Shown here in pieces: positions 34,258 through 42,595 of a DNA stretch of 64,000 nt. Both the position numbers and the translations under genes were made by a program. This DNA is from Streptosporangium saharense (GTDB taxonomy: Bacteria > Actinomycetota > Actinomycetes > Streptosporangiales > Streptosporangiaceae). The notes beneath the pieces are model-generated. The model made no database searches, was not told the origin of the DNA, and saw nothing but the letters and a program-made list of their open reading frames with translations. Where the stretch lies: positions 558,001 to 622,000 of the forward strand of contig NZ_JACHJP010000004.1 of the NCBI RefSeq assembly GCF_014203715.1, written 5' to 3'. Positions within the stretch are counted from its first letter, which is position 1. The number at the start of each line of letters is the position of its first letter.

Positions 34258-35469
34258 ATGCGCTCCTTGACCGTGAACGAGGACTCCCGTCTCTCCCTCT
34301 GGCTGCGCGTGCGCGAGTTCGCCGTGCCGCCCACCATGATCGAATCAGCGACCGCCCGCCGTACCGTCGGGGACTGGGCGGGGGCGTGCGCCGCCGCGCG
34401 TGTCGACATCGACCTGGACCTTCACACAACGGCCCGCACCCACGGCCGGGAGCTGGCGAACCGGGTCCGGGACGACCTCCGACATCTCGCTCCTGACCTG
34501 CTGCGATGGCACATGCCACGGATCGCCCCCGACGGTCTGCTGCGTCCTGGTCTGACCGTCTCCCTGGCCAGATACCGTGACACCGCGGTGCACCTCGTGG
34601 CGCGGACCCCACCGGCCTGGGCGGGCGCCGGGCAGCGGATCAGCCTGGCGCTGTGGGACGGGTCCGGCGCGGGGCAGCACCCGCATCCCCATCCGCACCG
34701 GCGTTTCCGCCTCGACCTGCACCGCCACCTGTGGGACGCGCGCAGGGCCGCTGAGCTGCGGGTTCGCTCGGAGCCCGATCGGTGGGTGCCCGAGGCGCGG
34801 ATCCTGCTCCACGCGGAGGGACGCGCCGAGGGCGCGGTCGCCGTACGTCTCGGAAGAAGGCGTCGGTTGCTGCTGGACCTGACGGCGGGGTGGGTCACGG
34901 CGGCTCCCGCCGGGGGTGACTGGCCGCTGCTGCCCGACGCGGCGACGTGGGTGCTTCCCGACCTGGCGTTGCTCCGCGCCGGGCTGATCGAAGCTGACCG
35001 GCTGCACCCGCTCGTCGCCGCGGCGCTCGTGCCGGGCCACTCCCCGGCACCCGCCCGACGGTCCTGCGGTGAACGGCTTGTCGAGTGCCGTGGCGTCCAG
35101 CACAGGATCGGACTCGTGGACGGGGTGCTGGTGCCGCTCGACCACGATCCCGCCGAGATCCACTGCGAGAAGCTGCTGTCCGCGCTGACCGGCACCCCGC
35201 TGCCCTGCCTGCGGGTGATCGAGCAGGCGCACCGCGACCCGGTGGGACTCCTCGACATCCGGGCGCGTCTCGACCACGGCGACGTCTCCGGTGCCCTGGC
35301 CGCCATCGAGGACCTCCTCGGCCCCGGCGCCTCGCTGCCCGAGGGCGCACTGCGGGACGAACTGGAGAGGGCGGCCCGGCGCCGCGTTCTGCATGGCCTG
35401 TTCCGGTCCGGTCTGGCCGAGGTGGGCCAGGAGGACCGCGAGGTCCCCCGTCAGCGTTCGCGCCGCTGA
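34258..35469 (+). CDS. Conserved actinobacterial protein of unknown function, partner of AAA/VWA pair
   Basis: A 403-residue soluble protein with no named domain. Recognisable conserved stretches are LRVREFAVPPTMIESATARR, HLAPDLLRWHMPRIAPDGLL and QRISLALWDG, which I recall from actinobacterial proteins that precede a MoxR-type ATPase and a VWA-like protein. ATG 34258 has AAGGTG about nine bases upstream and is preferred over GTG 34252. A role as substrate or scaffold of the ATPase-VWA machine is inference. Confidence 0.7.
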   Translation: MRSLTVNEDSRLSLWLRVREFAVPPTMIESATARRTVGDWAGACAAARVDIDLDLHTTARTHGRELANRVRDDLRHLAPDLLRWHMPRIAPDGLLRPGLTVSLARYRDTAVHLVARTPPAWAGAGQRISLALWDGSGAGQHPHPHPHRRFRLDLHRHLWDARRAAELRVRSEPDRWVPEARILLHAEGRAEGAVAVRLGRRRRLLLDLTAGWVTAAPAGGDWPLLPDAATWVLPDLALLRAGLIEADRLHPLVAAALVPGHSPAPARRSCGERLVECRGVQHRIGLVDGVLVPLDHDPAEIHCEKLLSALTGTPLPCLRVIEQAHRDPVGLLDIRARLDHGDVSGALAAIEDLLGPGASLPEGALRDELERAARRRVLHGLFRSGLAEVGQEDREVPRQRSRR

Positions 35470-35501
35470 ACCCCTTTCCCCTGACCTCAAAGGTGATCTT
35501 C

Positions 35502-36749
35502 ATGCCCACACCGTCATCCGGTACGGCTCCCGCCTCCAGACTGGAGGTCGCCGCCGACCTGCTCTCCCTGCTCAACGACACGACAACCGAGCCACGCGCC
35601 GACGCCCAGTTGGAGGCGCTGACCCTGGCCGTCGCCGCCGACCTGCCGGTTCTCCTCTGGGGAGAGCCGGGGATCGGCAAGACCGCGGCCCTCGAACAAC
35701 TCGCCGTCGCCCTCGACCTGCCGCTGACCACGGTGATCGCCAGCGTGCACGAACCGTCCGACTTCTCCGGCCTGCCGGTGGTCGGTGACGACCCCGCGGC
35801 GCAGGGCGTCCCGATGGCCCCACCGGACTGGGCGGTACGGCTGGCCAGGGCGGGGCGCGGGCTGCTCTTCCTGGACGAGCTGTCCACGGCGCCGCCCGCG
35901 GTCCAGGCCGCCCTGCTGCGGCTCGTGCTCGAACGGCGGGTCGGCGCCCTGCGGCTTCCTCCCGGGGTGCGGATCGTGGCGGCGGCCAATCCGCGATCCT
36001 CGGCGGCCGACGGCTGGGAGCTGAGCGCGCCGCTGGCCAACCGGTTCGTCCATCTCCGGTGGGCGCACGACCACGAGGTCGTGGTGCGTGGCCTCGGCGG
36101 GACCTGGCCGAGGGCGTCGCTGCCCCTGCTCGACCCGGACCGGTTGCCGGAGGCCGTGCGGTTCGCCCGGCGCGCGGTGTGCGAACTCCTCGCCGCCCGC
36201 CCCGCCCTCGTACACCAGTTGCCGAAGGACGAGGCCCGTATGGGCGGGCCGTGGCCCTCACCCAGGAGCTGGGAGATGGCGCTGCGGCTCACGGCCTTCG
36301 CCACCGCGGCGGACACGTCGAAGGACGTGCTGTCCATGCTGGTCAGGGGCACGGTCGGGGACGGTCCCGGGCTTGAGCTGCTGGCCAACATGGACAGGAT
36401 GGACCTGCCCGACCCCGAGACGCTGCTGGCCGACCCGGCGACCGCCGACCTTCCCGAACGGGGCGACCTGCGCCAGGCCGTACTCGACGGGGTGGTCGAG
36501 GCGGTCAGGAGGCGACCGGAGAGAGCCAGGTGGGAGGCGGCGTGGGTGCTGCTGGTCAGGGCGCTGGAGACCGGGCCGCCTGACCTGGTGGTCGTGCCCG
36601 CGAGCACCCTGGCCGCGCTGCGCCGCGCCGACTGGGACGTCCCGGCGTCGATCGAGAAGCTCACCGGGGTGGTGTCCCTGGGCGGCAGGGCGGACAGGGC
36701 GGCGGCACGGATCACGGCCGCCACAGCCGCCACGGGGCCGAAGTGGTGA
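35502..36749 (+). CDS. MoxR-like AAA ATPase
   Basis: A 415-residue AAA+ ATPase. Walker A is LLWGEPGIGKTAALEQL (about 51-67), Walker B LLFLDELSTAPPAVQAALL, sensor region IVAAANPRSSAADGWELSAP. ATG 35502 follows AAAGGTGAT. MoxR-type ATPases act with VWA proteins to insert metals or remodel complexes. It overlaps the VWA gene by 7 bases. Confidence 0.85.
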   Translation: MPTPSSGTAPASRLEVAADLLSLLNDTTTEPRADAQLEALTLAVAADLPVLLWGEPGIGKTAALEQLAVALDLPLTTVIASVHEPSDFSGLPVVGDDPAAQGVPMAPPDWAVRLARAGRGLLFLDELSTAPPAVQAALLRLVLERRVGALRLPPGVRIVAAANPRSSAADGWELSAPLANRFVHLRWAHDHEVVVRGLGGTWPRASLPLLDPDRLPEAVRFARRAVCELLAARPALVHQLPKDEARMGGPWPSPRSWEMALRLTAFATAADTSKDVLSMLVRGTVGDGPGLELLANMDRMDLPDPETLLADPATADLPERGDLRQAVLDGVVEAVRRRPERARWEAAWVLLVRALETGPPDLVVVPASTLAALRRADWDVPASIEKLTGVVSLGGRADRAAARITAATAATGPKW

Positions 36750-37942
36750 CCCTGGACCGGGAGAAGCTGTTCGCCGCCCGGCTGCTGGCCGCGCGGGCCA
36801 GGCCGTACCTCGCGACGGCGCTCTTCGCGCTGCACGCGGTCGAGTCGCGGCGGGTGCCGACGATGGCCGTCGACCGGTACTGGCGCTGTTACGTCTCGCC
36901 GAGGTTCGTCGCCGGGACCCCCGTCGAGGAGCTGGCGGGGGTGTGGGTGCACGAGGTCTCCCACCTGCTGCGCGACCACCACGGGCGCAGCGACCGGGTC
37001 GCGCGGGAACGCGGGCTGACCGGGCCTGGGGAGCGGCTGCGGATGAACATCGCCGCGGACTGCGAGATCAACGACGACGTCTACGGGGACGGGCTGGTCA
37101 AGCCGGAGGGTGTCGTCGAACCGAAGACCCTCGGGCTGCGCGAGGGCGAACTCATGGAGGACTACCTGCGCCAGTTCAGGCTGGGGCCGTACACCCAGGG
37201 GCTCGTCTGGCTCGACTGCGGCAGCGGCGCCGACGGGCTGGAGCGGGAGTGGGACCTCGGCCCCGACGGCGCGTACGGCCTCAGCCCGCAGGAGCAGGAC
37301 GCGGTGCGGTTCCGGGTCGCGGAGGGCATCGTCGGCCGTCCCGGCGACGCCCCGAGAGGGTGGCGGCGCTGGGCCGAGGAGGCGTTCCACCCGCCGCAGC
37401 CGTGGCGGGACCTGCTCGGTGCCGCGGTCCGCTCGGCGGTGTCCGCCTCCGGCGTGGGAGAGGACCACGTGTACGGCAGGCCGTCGCGGCGGGCCACGAG
37501 CCTGCCCGGCGTCGTCCTGCCGAGCCTGCGCCGCAGGCCGCCCAGGGTGGCCGTGGTCGTCGACACCTCGGGGTCGGTCAGCGACGCCGAACTCGGCGAC
37601 GCGCTCGTCGAGATCGCCGCGATCGTCCGTGCCGTGGGTGGCAGGCGTGACCTGGTCAGCGTGCTGTCGTGCGACGCCGCTGCCCAGGCCGTGAACCGGC
37701 TGGGCCGTACCGAGGGAATCACGCTGGTCGGCGGGGGTGGGACGGACCTGCGCGCGGGCTTCGCCAGAGCACTGCGGGCGAGACCCGCGCCGGACGTCGT
37801 CGTGGCCCTGACCGACGGTCAGACCCCGTGGCCCAAGGTACGGCCCGCGTGCAGGACGGTGGTTGGGCTGTTTCCCAGGAGGACCGGGTCTTATGTGCCG
37901 GATTCGCCACCGGAATGGGCGCGGGTGGTCACCATCGGGTGA
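36743..37942 (+). CDS. VWA-like / DUF2201 metallopeptidase-type protein
   Basis: A 399-residue protein. The N-terminal half has a zinc-peptidase-like motif VWVHEVSHLLRDHHGR (HExxH, about 71-86) followed by NIAADCEINDD. The C-terminal half is a von Willebrand A-like domain with the MIDAS start VAVVVDTSGSVSDAEL. This matches the DUF2201 peptidase-VWA arrangement. GTG start at 36743 or 36746, coupled to the ATPase gene. The 3' end overlaps the convergent P450 gene by 52 bases. Confidence 0.82.
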   Translation: MVTLDREKLFAARLLAARARPYLATALFALHAVESRRVPTMAVDRYWRCYVSPRFVAGTPVEELAGVWVHEVSHLLRDHHGRSDRVARERGLTGPGERLRMNIAADCEINDDVYGDGLVKPEGVVEPKTLGLREGELMEDYLRQFRLGPYTQGLVWLDCGSGADGLEREWDLGPDGAYGLSPQEQDAVRFRVAEGIVGRPGDAPRGWRRWAEEAFHPPQPWRDLLGAAVRSAVSASGVGEDHVYGRPSRRATSLPGVVLPSLRRRPPRVAVVVDTSGSVSDAELGDALVEIAAIVRAVGGRRDLVSVLSCDAAAQAVNRLGRTEGITLVGGGGTDLRAGFARALRARPAPDVVVALTDGQTPWPKVRPACRTVVGLFPRRTGSYVPDSPPEWARVVTIG

Positions 37943-39162
37943 GAGCGCAGGCGCACGGGGAGTTCCCGGTGGCCGTTGCTGATGAGGGAGGGGACCGGGC
38001 GCAGCGTGTCGGCCGGGGCCGCGAGCGTCATGTCGGGGAAGCGTTCGAAGAGCTGGCGCAGGGCCTCGGCGACCTCAAGGCGGGCCAGGGGAGCGCCGAG
38101 GCAGAAGTGCACGCCGTGGCCGAACGCCAGGTGGTCCTTCACCGCCCTGGTGACGTCGAAGGCATCGGCGTCGGGGCCGTGCCAGTCGGGGTGCCGGTTG
38201 GCGGCGCCGTACGCGGCGAGGATGGGGTCTCCGGCGGCGATGACCTGTCCGTCAGGCAGTTCGAGGTCGGTCACGGCGAAGCGGAGCGGGAGATATTTGA
38301 CGGCGGGTTCGGCGCGGAGGGTCTCCTCGACCACGTCCTCCCAGGTGGCACGGCCCGCGCGGACGAGGTCGAGCTGGTCGGGGGAGGTCAGCATCGTGAA
38401 TACGGCCTGGTCGATGACGTTGACGGTCGTCTCGTATCCGGCGCTGATCATCAGGATCATCGTGTCGCGCAGTTCGACGTCGGTGAAGCCGGTGCCGTCC
38501 GACTCCTCGTCACGCGCCGCGATGAGGAGGGAGGTCATGTCGTCGCCGGGTTCCTCGCGCTTGGCGGCGATCAGCCGGTCGATGGTCTCGTAGAGGAGCA
38601 CGGTGTTGGCCATGGCCTGCTCGGGCGTGAGCGTGCTGTCGAAGACGTTGTCGACGAGCTGCCGGAAGTCGTCCCGCCGCTCCTCGGGCACGCCCATCAG
38701 ATGGCCGATCACGGCGATGGGCAGCGGGTAGGCCAGGCGTTCGCGCAGGTCGGCGACCTGGCCCGGGGGCACGGTGGCGAGGTCGTCGAGCAACGCGGTG
38801 ACCAGGGACCGGATGGTCGGCGCCAGCGCGGCGATGCGGCGGGCGCCGAAGGCGGGGGCGACCATCCTGCGCAGCCTGCGGTGGTCGGCGCCGTAGGCGG
38901 TGAACATGCTCTGCACCTCGATCCACAGGGCGAGCGGCCACGTGCCGACCGTCTGCTGGAAGGCCGGATAGTGCGCCCGGCCGTTCTTGGAGACGGCGGG
39001 ATCGGTGAGCAGGGCCTTGAGAAGGGTGGGATCGCTGACCGCCCAGGCACGCAGCCCGAGAATGTCCACGAGGGTCGCCGGACCTCGCTCCCGCAGGGCC
39101 CGATACTCGGCGTACCGGTCGGCACCGGCGGGGTCGATAACGAACGGGAGAGCGTGGGACAC
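37891..39162 (-). CDS. Cytochrome P450
   Basis: A 423-residue class I bacterial P450. The I-helix oxygen-binding motif is MISAGYETTVNVID, K-helix EETLRAEP (ExxR), heme loop HLAFGHGVHFCLGAPLARLE with the thiolate cysteine. GTG 39162 follows AAGGAGAAG. No ferredoxin gene adjoins it, so it needs redox partners from elsewhere. Its substrate is unknown and it stands alone between unrelated genes. Confidence 0.92.
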   Translation of the reverse strand: MSHALPFVIDPAGADRYAEYRALRERGPATLVDILGLRAWAVSDPTLLKALLTDPAVSKNGRAHYPAFQQTVGTWPLALWIEVQSMFTAYGADHRRLRRMVAPAFGARRIAALAPTIRSLVTALLDDLATVPPGQVADLRERLAYPLPIAVIGHLMGVPEERRDDFRQLVDNVFDSTLTPEQAMANTVLLYETIDRLIAAKREEPGDDMTSLLIAARDEESDGTGFTDVELRDTMILMISAGYETTVNVIDQAVFTMLTSPDQLDLVRAGRATWEDVVEETLRAEPAVKYLPLRFAVTDLELPDGQVIAAGDPILAAYGAANRHPDWHGPDADAFDVTRAVKDHLAFGHGVHFCLGAPLARLEVAEALRQLFERFPDMTLAAPADTLRPVPSLISNGHRELPVRLRSHPMVTTRAHSGGESGT

Positions 39163-39524
39163 GTGTCTTCTCCTTACGATCGCGATGACGGGCGGAGCGA
39201 GATCTCGCGGGCGTTCCCTGTGGAGTTGTGGCCTACGTCCTGACGAGGACCCCGCGGACGATTGACCGGACAGCCCGACTGTATGTGACAGCGGGCCGCC
39301 TCCCATGGGCTTCGGTCACGTACGGCGAGGCCCCGGACGCGACCACGCGGTCAAGCAGACCTACTACGACGGTGATGTCTCCAGCCGCTGGTGCTGGACG
39401 CCCCTCGCCCGAGACAGCTCCTGTTCCCTGTCCAGCGCGTTCCGATCCGGGCGAGACGACGATCGGAATACGAGCGTGGGAACTCGGGGAACCTTCGAGT
39501 GCGGGGCAAGGAACAGAAAGCTGA
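39163..39524. other. Intergenic region upstream of the P450 gene
   Basis: About 360 bases between two leftward genes. No gene supported. It should hold the P450 promoter. I see no clear dyad or terminator. Confidence 0.3.
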
Positions 39525-40619
39525 TCAGCCTTCCAGGTCAGTCAGGTTGAACTCCTTGTAGAGATGGTCCAGCGTGAATTTGTTGCGTAGCTTGCAGGCG
39601 CTGTTCTGATTGGCGAACATCCCCTGGGCCCAGCGGGCACTGTCGCGGGGAACCGTCTGGATCCATGTGACGGGAACGATGTACTCCGCCAGCGTCTCAT
39701 CGTGCTCGTCGCCCTTGTGCCGGTAGCTTCCCTTGAGTTCGAGGTCGGTGAACCGGCGCAGCTCTCCGTCAATCTCCAAGATCGCTTCGTGCGCGGGACG
39801 GGCCTCACCGGTGACCGTGCCAACGCCGACATATCCGGCCTTCGGAATGTGCGTGAAGATACGTGCTCCACTGGGCAGGCTGATGAGGGTTCTGGAGAAC
39901 CAGGTTCCGCCTCCGGCGGAGACGAATCCATACTTGCGTGCGTCGTCCCAGGCGCGGGTCTCGTCTTCGCCCAGGGCCACGTACCAGTCCTGGCCGTTCC
40001 ATGTCTCCTTGGTGCCGCTTCGCCTCTGGACAGAGGCCGTACGCGATGGCTTGGTCTCGTCGATCAGCCACGTACGTGCCAGGTATCGACGGCCCTCGTC
40101 TTCGAAGTATCGGAAGAACGCGACGTTGACCGGGACCGCGAACGAGCTGAGGTAACCCACGATGCGTTCGGTGGCGGGATCGGCGTCGTGGGCCACGATC
40201 GTCAACCGGTGGTCGGTGTTGAGCTCGTCCGGAGGACTGACGCCGAACAGGGCGGAGAACGCCGTCTCGAAGGGAGACTCCTGGCGGGACGCGCCGTAGA
40301 TGGCCAGGACGTCATCGTGGCTCAGGTTCTTGACCCATGAGGCGTAGTCGAGGATCTGAGCCACGACCTCCCGTGGCGTACGGCCACGCTTCAACTCAAG
40401 GACGTGAAGCGTGCCGTCGCCGTCGATCCCCAGCAGGTCGACGAATCCGCCGAAATCCGTGGGGACCTGCCTACCGATGATCATCAGCGGTTCGCCCAGA
40501 ATCGTGGGGTCCTGCGCGATCAGCGTTTCCAGCTGTGATTCCAGTGGAATCGCACCGGAGGTGACACGAACGGGTTCACCGCTCCCGCCGATCCGCCAGA
40601 GTCCCACCTCGTACGCCAT
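39525..40619 (-). CDS. NucS-like (DUF91-type) PD-(D/E)XK nuclease protein
   Basis: A 364-residue protein. The N-terminal ~110 residues contain QDPTILGEPLMIIGRQ, DFGGFVDLLGID and LHVLELKRGRTPREV, giving the D...ExK active-site pattern of the NucS/DUF91 endonuclease fold, then AQILDYASW. The C-terminal half is unassigned and has a DNA-binding-like basic segment (RTASVQRRSGTKETW). It lies 24 bases downstream of an HsdM C-terminal fragment in the same direction, so it may have been the last gene of a restriction-modification cluster. It is not the housekeeping mismatch-repair NucS, which is shorter. Confidence 0.72.
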   Translation of the reverse strand: MAYEVGLWRIGGSGEPVRVTSGAIPLESQLETLIAQDPTILGEPLMIIGRQVPTDFGGFVDLLGIDGDGTLHVLELKRGRTPREVVAQILDYASWVKNLSHDDVLAIYGASRQESPFETAFSALFGVSPPDELNTDHRLTIVAHDADPATERIVGYLSSFAVPVNVAFFRYFEDEGRRYLARTWLIDETKPSRTASVQRRSGTKETWNGQDWYVALGEDETRAWDDARKYGFVSAGGGTWFSRTLISLPSGARIFTHIPKAGYVGVGTVTGEARPAHEAILEIDGELRRFTDLELKGSYRHKGDEHDETLAEYIVPVTWIQTVPRDSARWAQGMFANQNSACKLRNKFTLDHLYKEFNLTDLEG

Positions 40620-40643
40620 GCGGAGTCCCTTCGTCCGGGAGAT

Positions 40644-40865
40644 TTACAATTCGGCAGGCCTCGTTCGCGACCGTTGCAGCACCTCGGCGATCGCGGCGAA
40701 CTCACCGGGCGCGGCCTCCAGGCCTTCAGCGATCTCCTCGGGAGACGGCAGCGAATCGGTGTCCTCCAGTGCCAGGTCCTTCGGTCGTGTGATGTCGAGG
40801 TTGGCCTTGTCGCGCTCTGCATGCCGATAGGCCGACTGCTCCCGATGAGCCCGACCAAGGTTACG
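40644..40865 (-). pseudogene. HsdM (type I N-6 DNA methylase) C-terminal fragment
   Basis: The frame ending in TAA at 40644 reads RAHREQSAYRHAERDKANLD, then ITRPKDLALEDTDSLPSPEE. This is the typical C-terminus of type I methylase subunits. The catalytic domain (NPPF/Y) is missing: upstream of about 40865 the sequence changes abruptly to AT-rich DNA with no methylase similarity. It is a stump left by a deletion or insertion. Confidence 0.65.
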
Positions 40866-40968
40866 TGGTGAAGTTGGATATTTGCTATGCGTATAAGAGG
40901 GATTTCAATTTAAGGCGTACTAGAAGTGTCATATCAGTCATGTCAAAAAATAGGAGGGCTGTATCGGG
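40866..40968. other. AT-rich junction upstream of the HsdM stump
   Basis: About 100 bases, far richer in A and T than the flanks, lie where the methylase homology breaks off. No gene or inverted repeat could be supported. It may be the scar of the event that truncated the restriction-modification locus. Confidence 0.3.
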
Positions 40969-41190
40969 ATGAGGCAAGGTCTGCGGTACTGGCGAACGGA
41001 TGAGCGGCAGCGCGGACTACAGAGATGGTGGTTCGGGGGCGACTACTCCGATGGGGTCGCCTGGGCAATGTCGGTGGGGCGCTCCGGCTCGGTGACCGAA
41101 CTGTCTGAGTACGGCGTCCATCCGCTGACGCTGCCGCTCCCAAGGTCGGTGACCGGGCTCGCAGCGTCTACTGGAACGTCAAGCGGTTGA
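40969..41190 (+). CDS. Possible small hypothetical protein
   Basis: A 73-residue frame from ATG 40969 with AGGAGGG 11 bases upstream, rich in Trp and Gly at its start (YWRTDERQRGLQRWWFGGDY). No family recognised. Its end overlaps the convergent lipoprotein gene by 23 bases. Codon use is only moderately actinobacterial. The ribosome-binding site is the main support; it may be spurious. Confidence 0.3.
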   Translation: MRQGLRYWRTDERQRGLQRWWFGGDYSDGVAWAMSVGRSGSVTELSEYGVHPLTLPLPRSVTGLAASTGTSSG

Positions 41191-41548
41191 CGACGACGTC
41201 GTCCTCAAGGTGTTCCGGCGCGACCGGTTGGCCGTCGAGGGCGGTGCCGCCCTTTGCGGCGGCCATGAAAGTTCGGCACTGGACCGCGGGGGAGACCCGG
41301 TTCACCGGTGGGGACACGATCGGCCGTTCCTGGGGGACCGCCGTACCGCCGAAGAACCACACGTCCCGCGGCTGGTTCCTGGTGCAGAACCTTCCGCTCG
41401 TGTCCCTCACCAGGCTGGTGCGCTCGTCCCCCGAGTACGCCCAGTTCCACCAGCGTCCCTGGACCGGCGCAGAGGCTCCGGGCCCGGTCCCGCAGCCGGT
41501 GACGAGTGCGAGAGCCAGCAGAAGGGACAGCGCGGATCTCAGGAGCAT
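41168..41548 (-). CDS. Small secreted lipoprotein, unknown function
   Basis: A 126-residue protein with a lipoprotein signal (LSLLLALALVTGC, cysteine about 19). The mature part has RWWNWAYSGDERTSLVRDTS and WFFGGTAVPQERPI, a pattern seen in small actinobacterial lipoproteins near signalling genes; no function known. It starts 6 bases after the IclR stop in the same direction, so the two may be cotranscribed. Confidence 0.65.
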   Translation of the reverse strand: MLLRSALSLLLALALVTGCGTGPGASAPVQGRWWNWAYSGDERTSLVRDTSGRFCTRNQPRDVWFFGGTAVPQERPIVSPPVNRVSPAVQCRTFMAAAKGGTALDGQPVAPEHLEDDVVVNRLTFQ

Positions 41549-41554
41549 CCGTGA

Positions 41555-42316
41555 TCAGAACGTGTTCGTGATCTCGTTGACCAGGAAGGCGCCGAGTTCC
41601 GTGAGGCGGTCCTTGGGCATGCGGGAGGTGGGGCCGGACAGGGCGATCGAGCCGATGCACCTGCCGTTGTTGTTCAGCGGGGCCGCGACGCAGGAGGCGC
41701 CGACGAGGGTCTCGTCGATGTCGAGGGCGTAGCCGGTGACCCGGGCCTCCTCGACCCGTTGGCGCAGTTCGAGCGGCCCCTTGGCGGCGCGGTCCGTGCC
41801 GCCCGAGTAGTTCAGGGTGCCGAGGACCTCGTCGAGGGCGATGTCGTCAAATGTCAGGAGGTAGGCCCTGCCGACCGCCGAGCAGTGGATGGGCCGTACG
41901 GTGCCGAGCCGTTCGCGGAGGGTCAGGACCTCCGACGAGGGCTGGTACTGGACGTAGACCATGTTGCCGCTGGCGGGGGCGGCGAAGAGTGAGGCCTCGC
42001 CGGTCTCGCCGGTCAGCCGCTTGAGCAGCGGCCCGACCTTCTCTATCAGCTGTTCGTGGGCGGGGTGGTTGACGATCAGCCCGTAGAACCGCTCCGGGCG
42101 GATGGTGAACTCCTTGGTGGCGTCGTCGCGGGCGACGTAGCCGGCGTCCACGAGATCGCCGAGTATCCGCAGCGCGCTGCTGCGGTTCACGTTGACCAAC
42201 CGCCCCACCTCGGCCGCCGTCGCAGACTTGGTGGCCAGTTGCTCAAGAACCATGAGACCGCGCCTGATGTGCGACATGCTCCCGAGGTCGCTGTTGTCCC
42301 GTGATGTGTCTGGCAT
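41555..42316 (-). CDS. IclR-family transcriptional regulator
   Basis: A 253-residue IclR regulator. The winged helix-turn-helix is around residues 14-75 (KSATAAEVGRLVNVNRSSAL), and the effector domain from about 80 has SAVGRAYLLTFDD and GYALDIDETLVGASCVAAPL. It is divergent from the importer/catabolic operon beginning at 42596, the standard arrangement for a local IclR repressor or activator, with dyads in the gap. Confidence 0.9.
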   Translation of the reverse strand: MPDTSRDNSDLGSMSHIRRGLMVLEQLATKSATAAEVGRLVNVNRSSALRILGDLVDAGYVARDDATKEFTIRPERFYGLIVNHPAHEQLIEKVGPLLKRLTGETGEASLFAAPASGNMVYVQYQPSSEVLTLRERLGTVRPIHCSAVGRAYLLTFDDIALDEVLGTLNYSGGTDRAAKGPLELRQRVEEARVTGYALDIDETLVGASCVAAPLNNNGRCIGSIALSGPTSRMPKDRLTELGAFLVNEITNTF

Positions 42317-42405
42317 AGAGAAATTCTCTCCTTACCAAGATCCTGGACTGACCGTCTTCTCGGAATCTTCTCAGTGCGGCTGGGGATGTGCCAGGCACTG
42401 AGGTG

Positions 42406-42424
42406 TGTTGCGTTGCCGACAACA
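42406..42424. promoter_or_regulatory. Candidate IclR operator 1
   Basis: TGTTG and CAACA form a dyad with a 9-base spacer (TGTTGcgttgccgaCAACA) inside the IclR-importer divergent gap. It shares the GTTG...CAAC arms with the second dyad nearer the importer gene. Confidence 0.35.
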
Positions 42425-42560
42425 TAGCACGCTCGTGTTGGGCCAAGGAAGCGTCTGTCTCCTCGCCTGGATCGGTCCACACCACCAGGAATGTCTACTT
42501 CGTCGCTGGTGGACCCCTTGACACGCCTTCCGGGCCTGCCTATGTTCGTCAGCCATACGC

Positions 42561-42577
42561 GTTGCATTGATTGCAAC
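42561..42577. promoter_or_regulatory. Candidate IclR operator 2
   Basis: A perfect 17-base dyad, GTTGCA-ttgat-TGCAAC, lies 18 bases before the start of the ABC ATPase gene. IclR regulators typically bind palindromes of about 13-17 bases, and the position would block transcription or translation initiation. It is a candidate only. Confidence 0.45.
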
Positions 42578-42595
42578 TTTACCGAGGAGTTGAGG

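Noticed and set aside
34895-37468. 857-codon minus-strand frame, the longest frame in the window
   Set aside because: Antisense to the unknown/AAA/VWA gene set. Low-complexity Arg/Ser/Pro composition and no motifs.
37891-39162. P450 as a tailoring enzyme for the Trp-rich micro-peptide (atropopeptide/tryptorubin style)
   Set aside because: The only P450 in the window is about 22 kb away and in an unrelated context. Known clusters of that type have the P450 directly adjacent.
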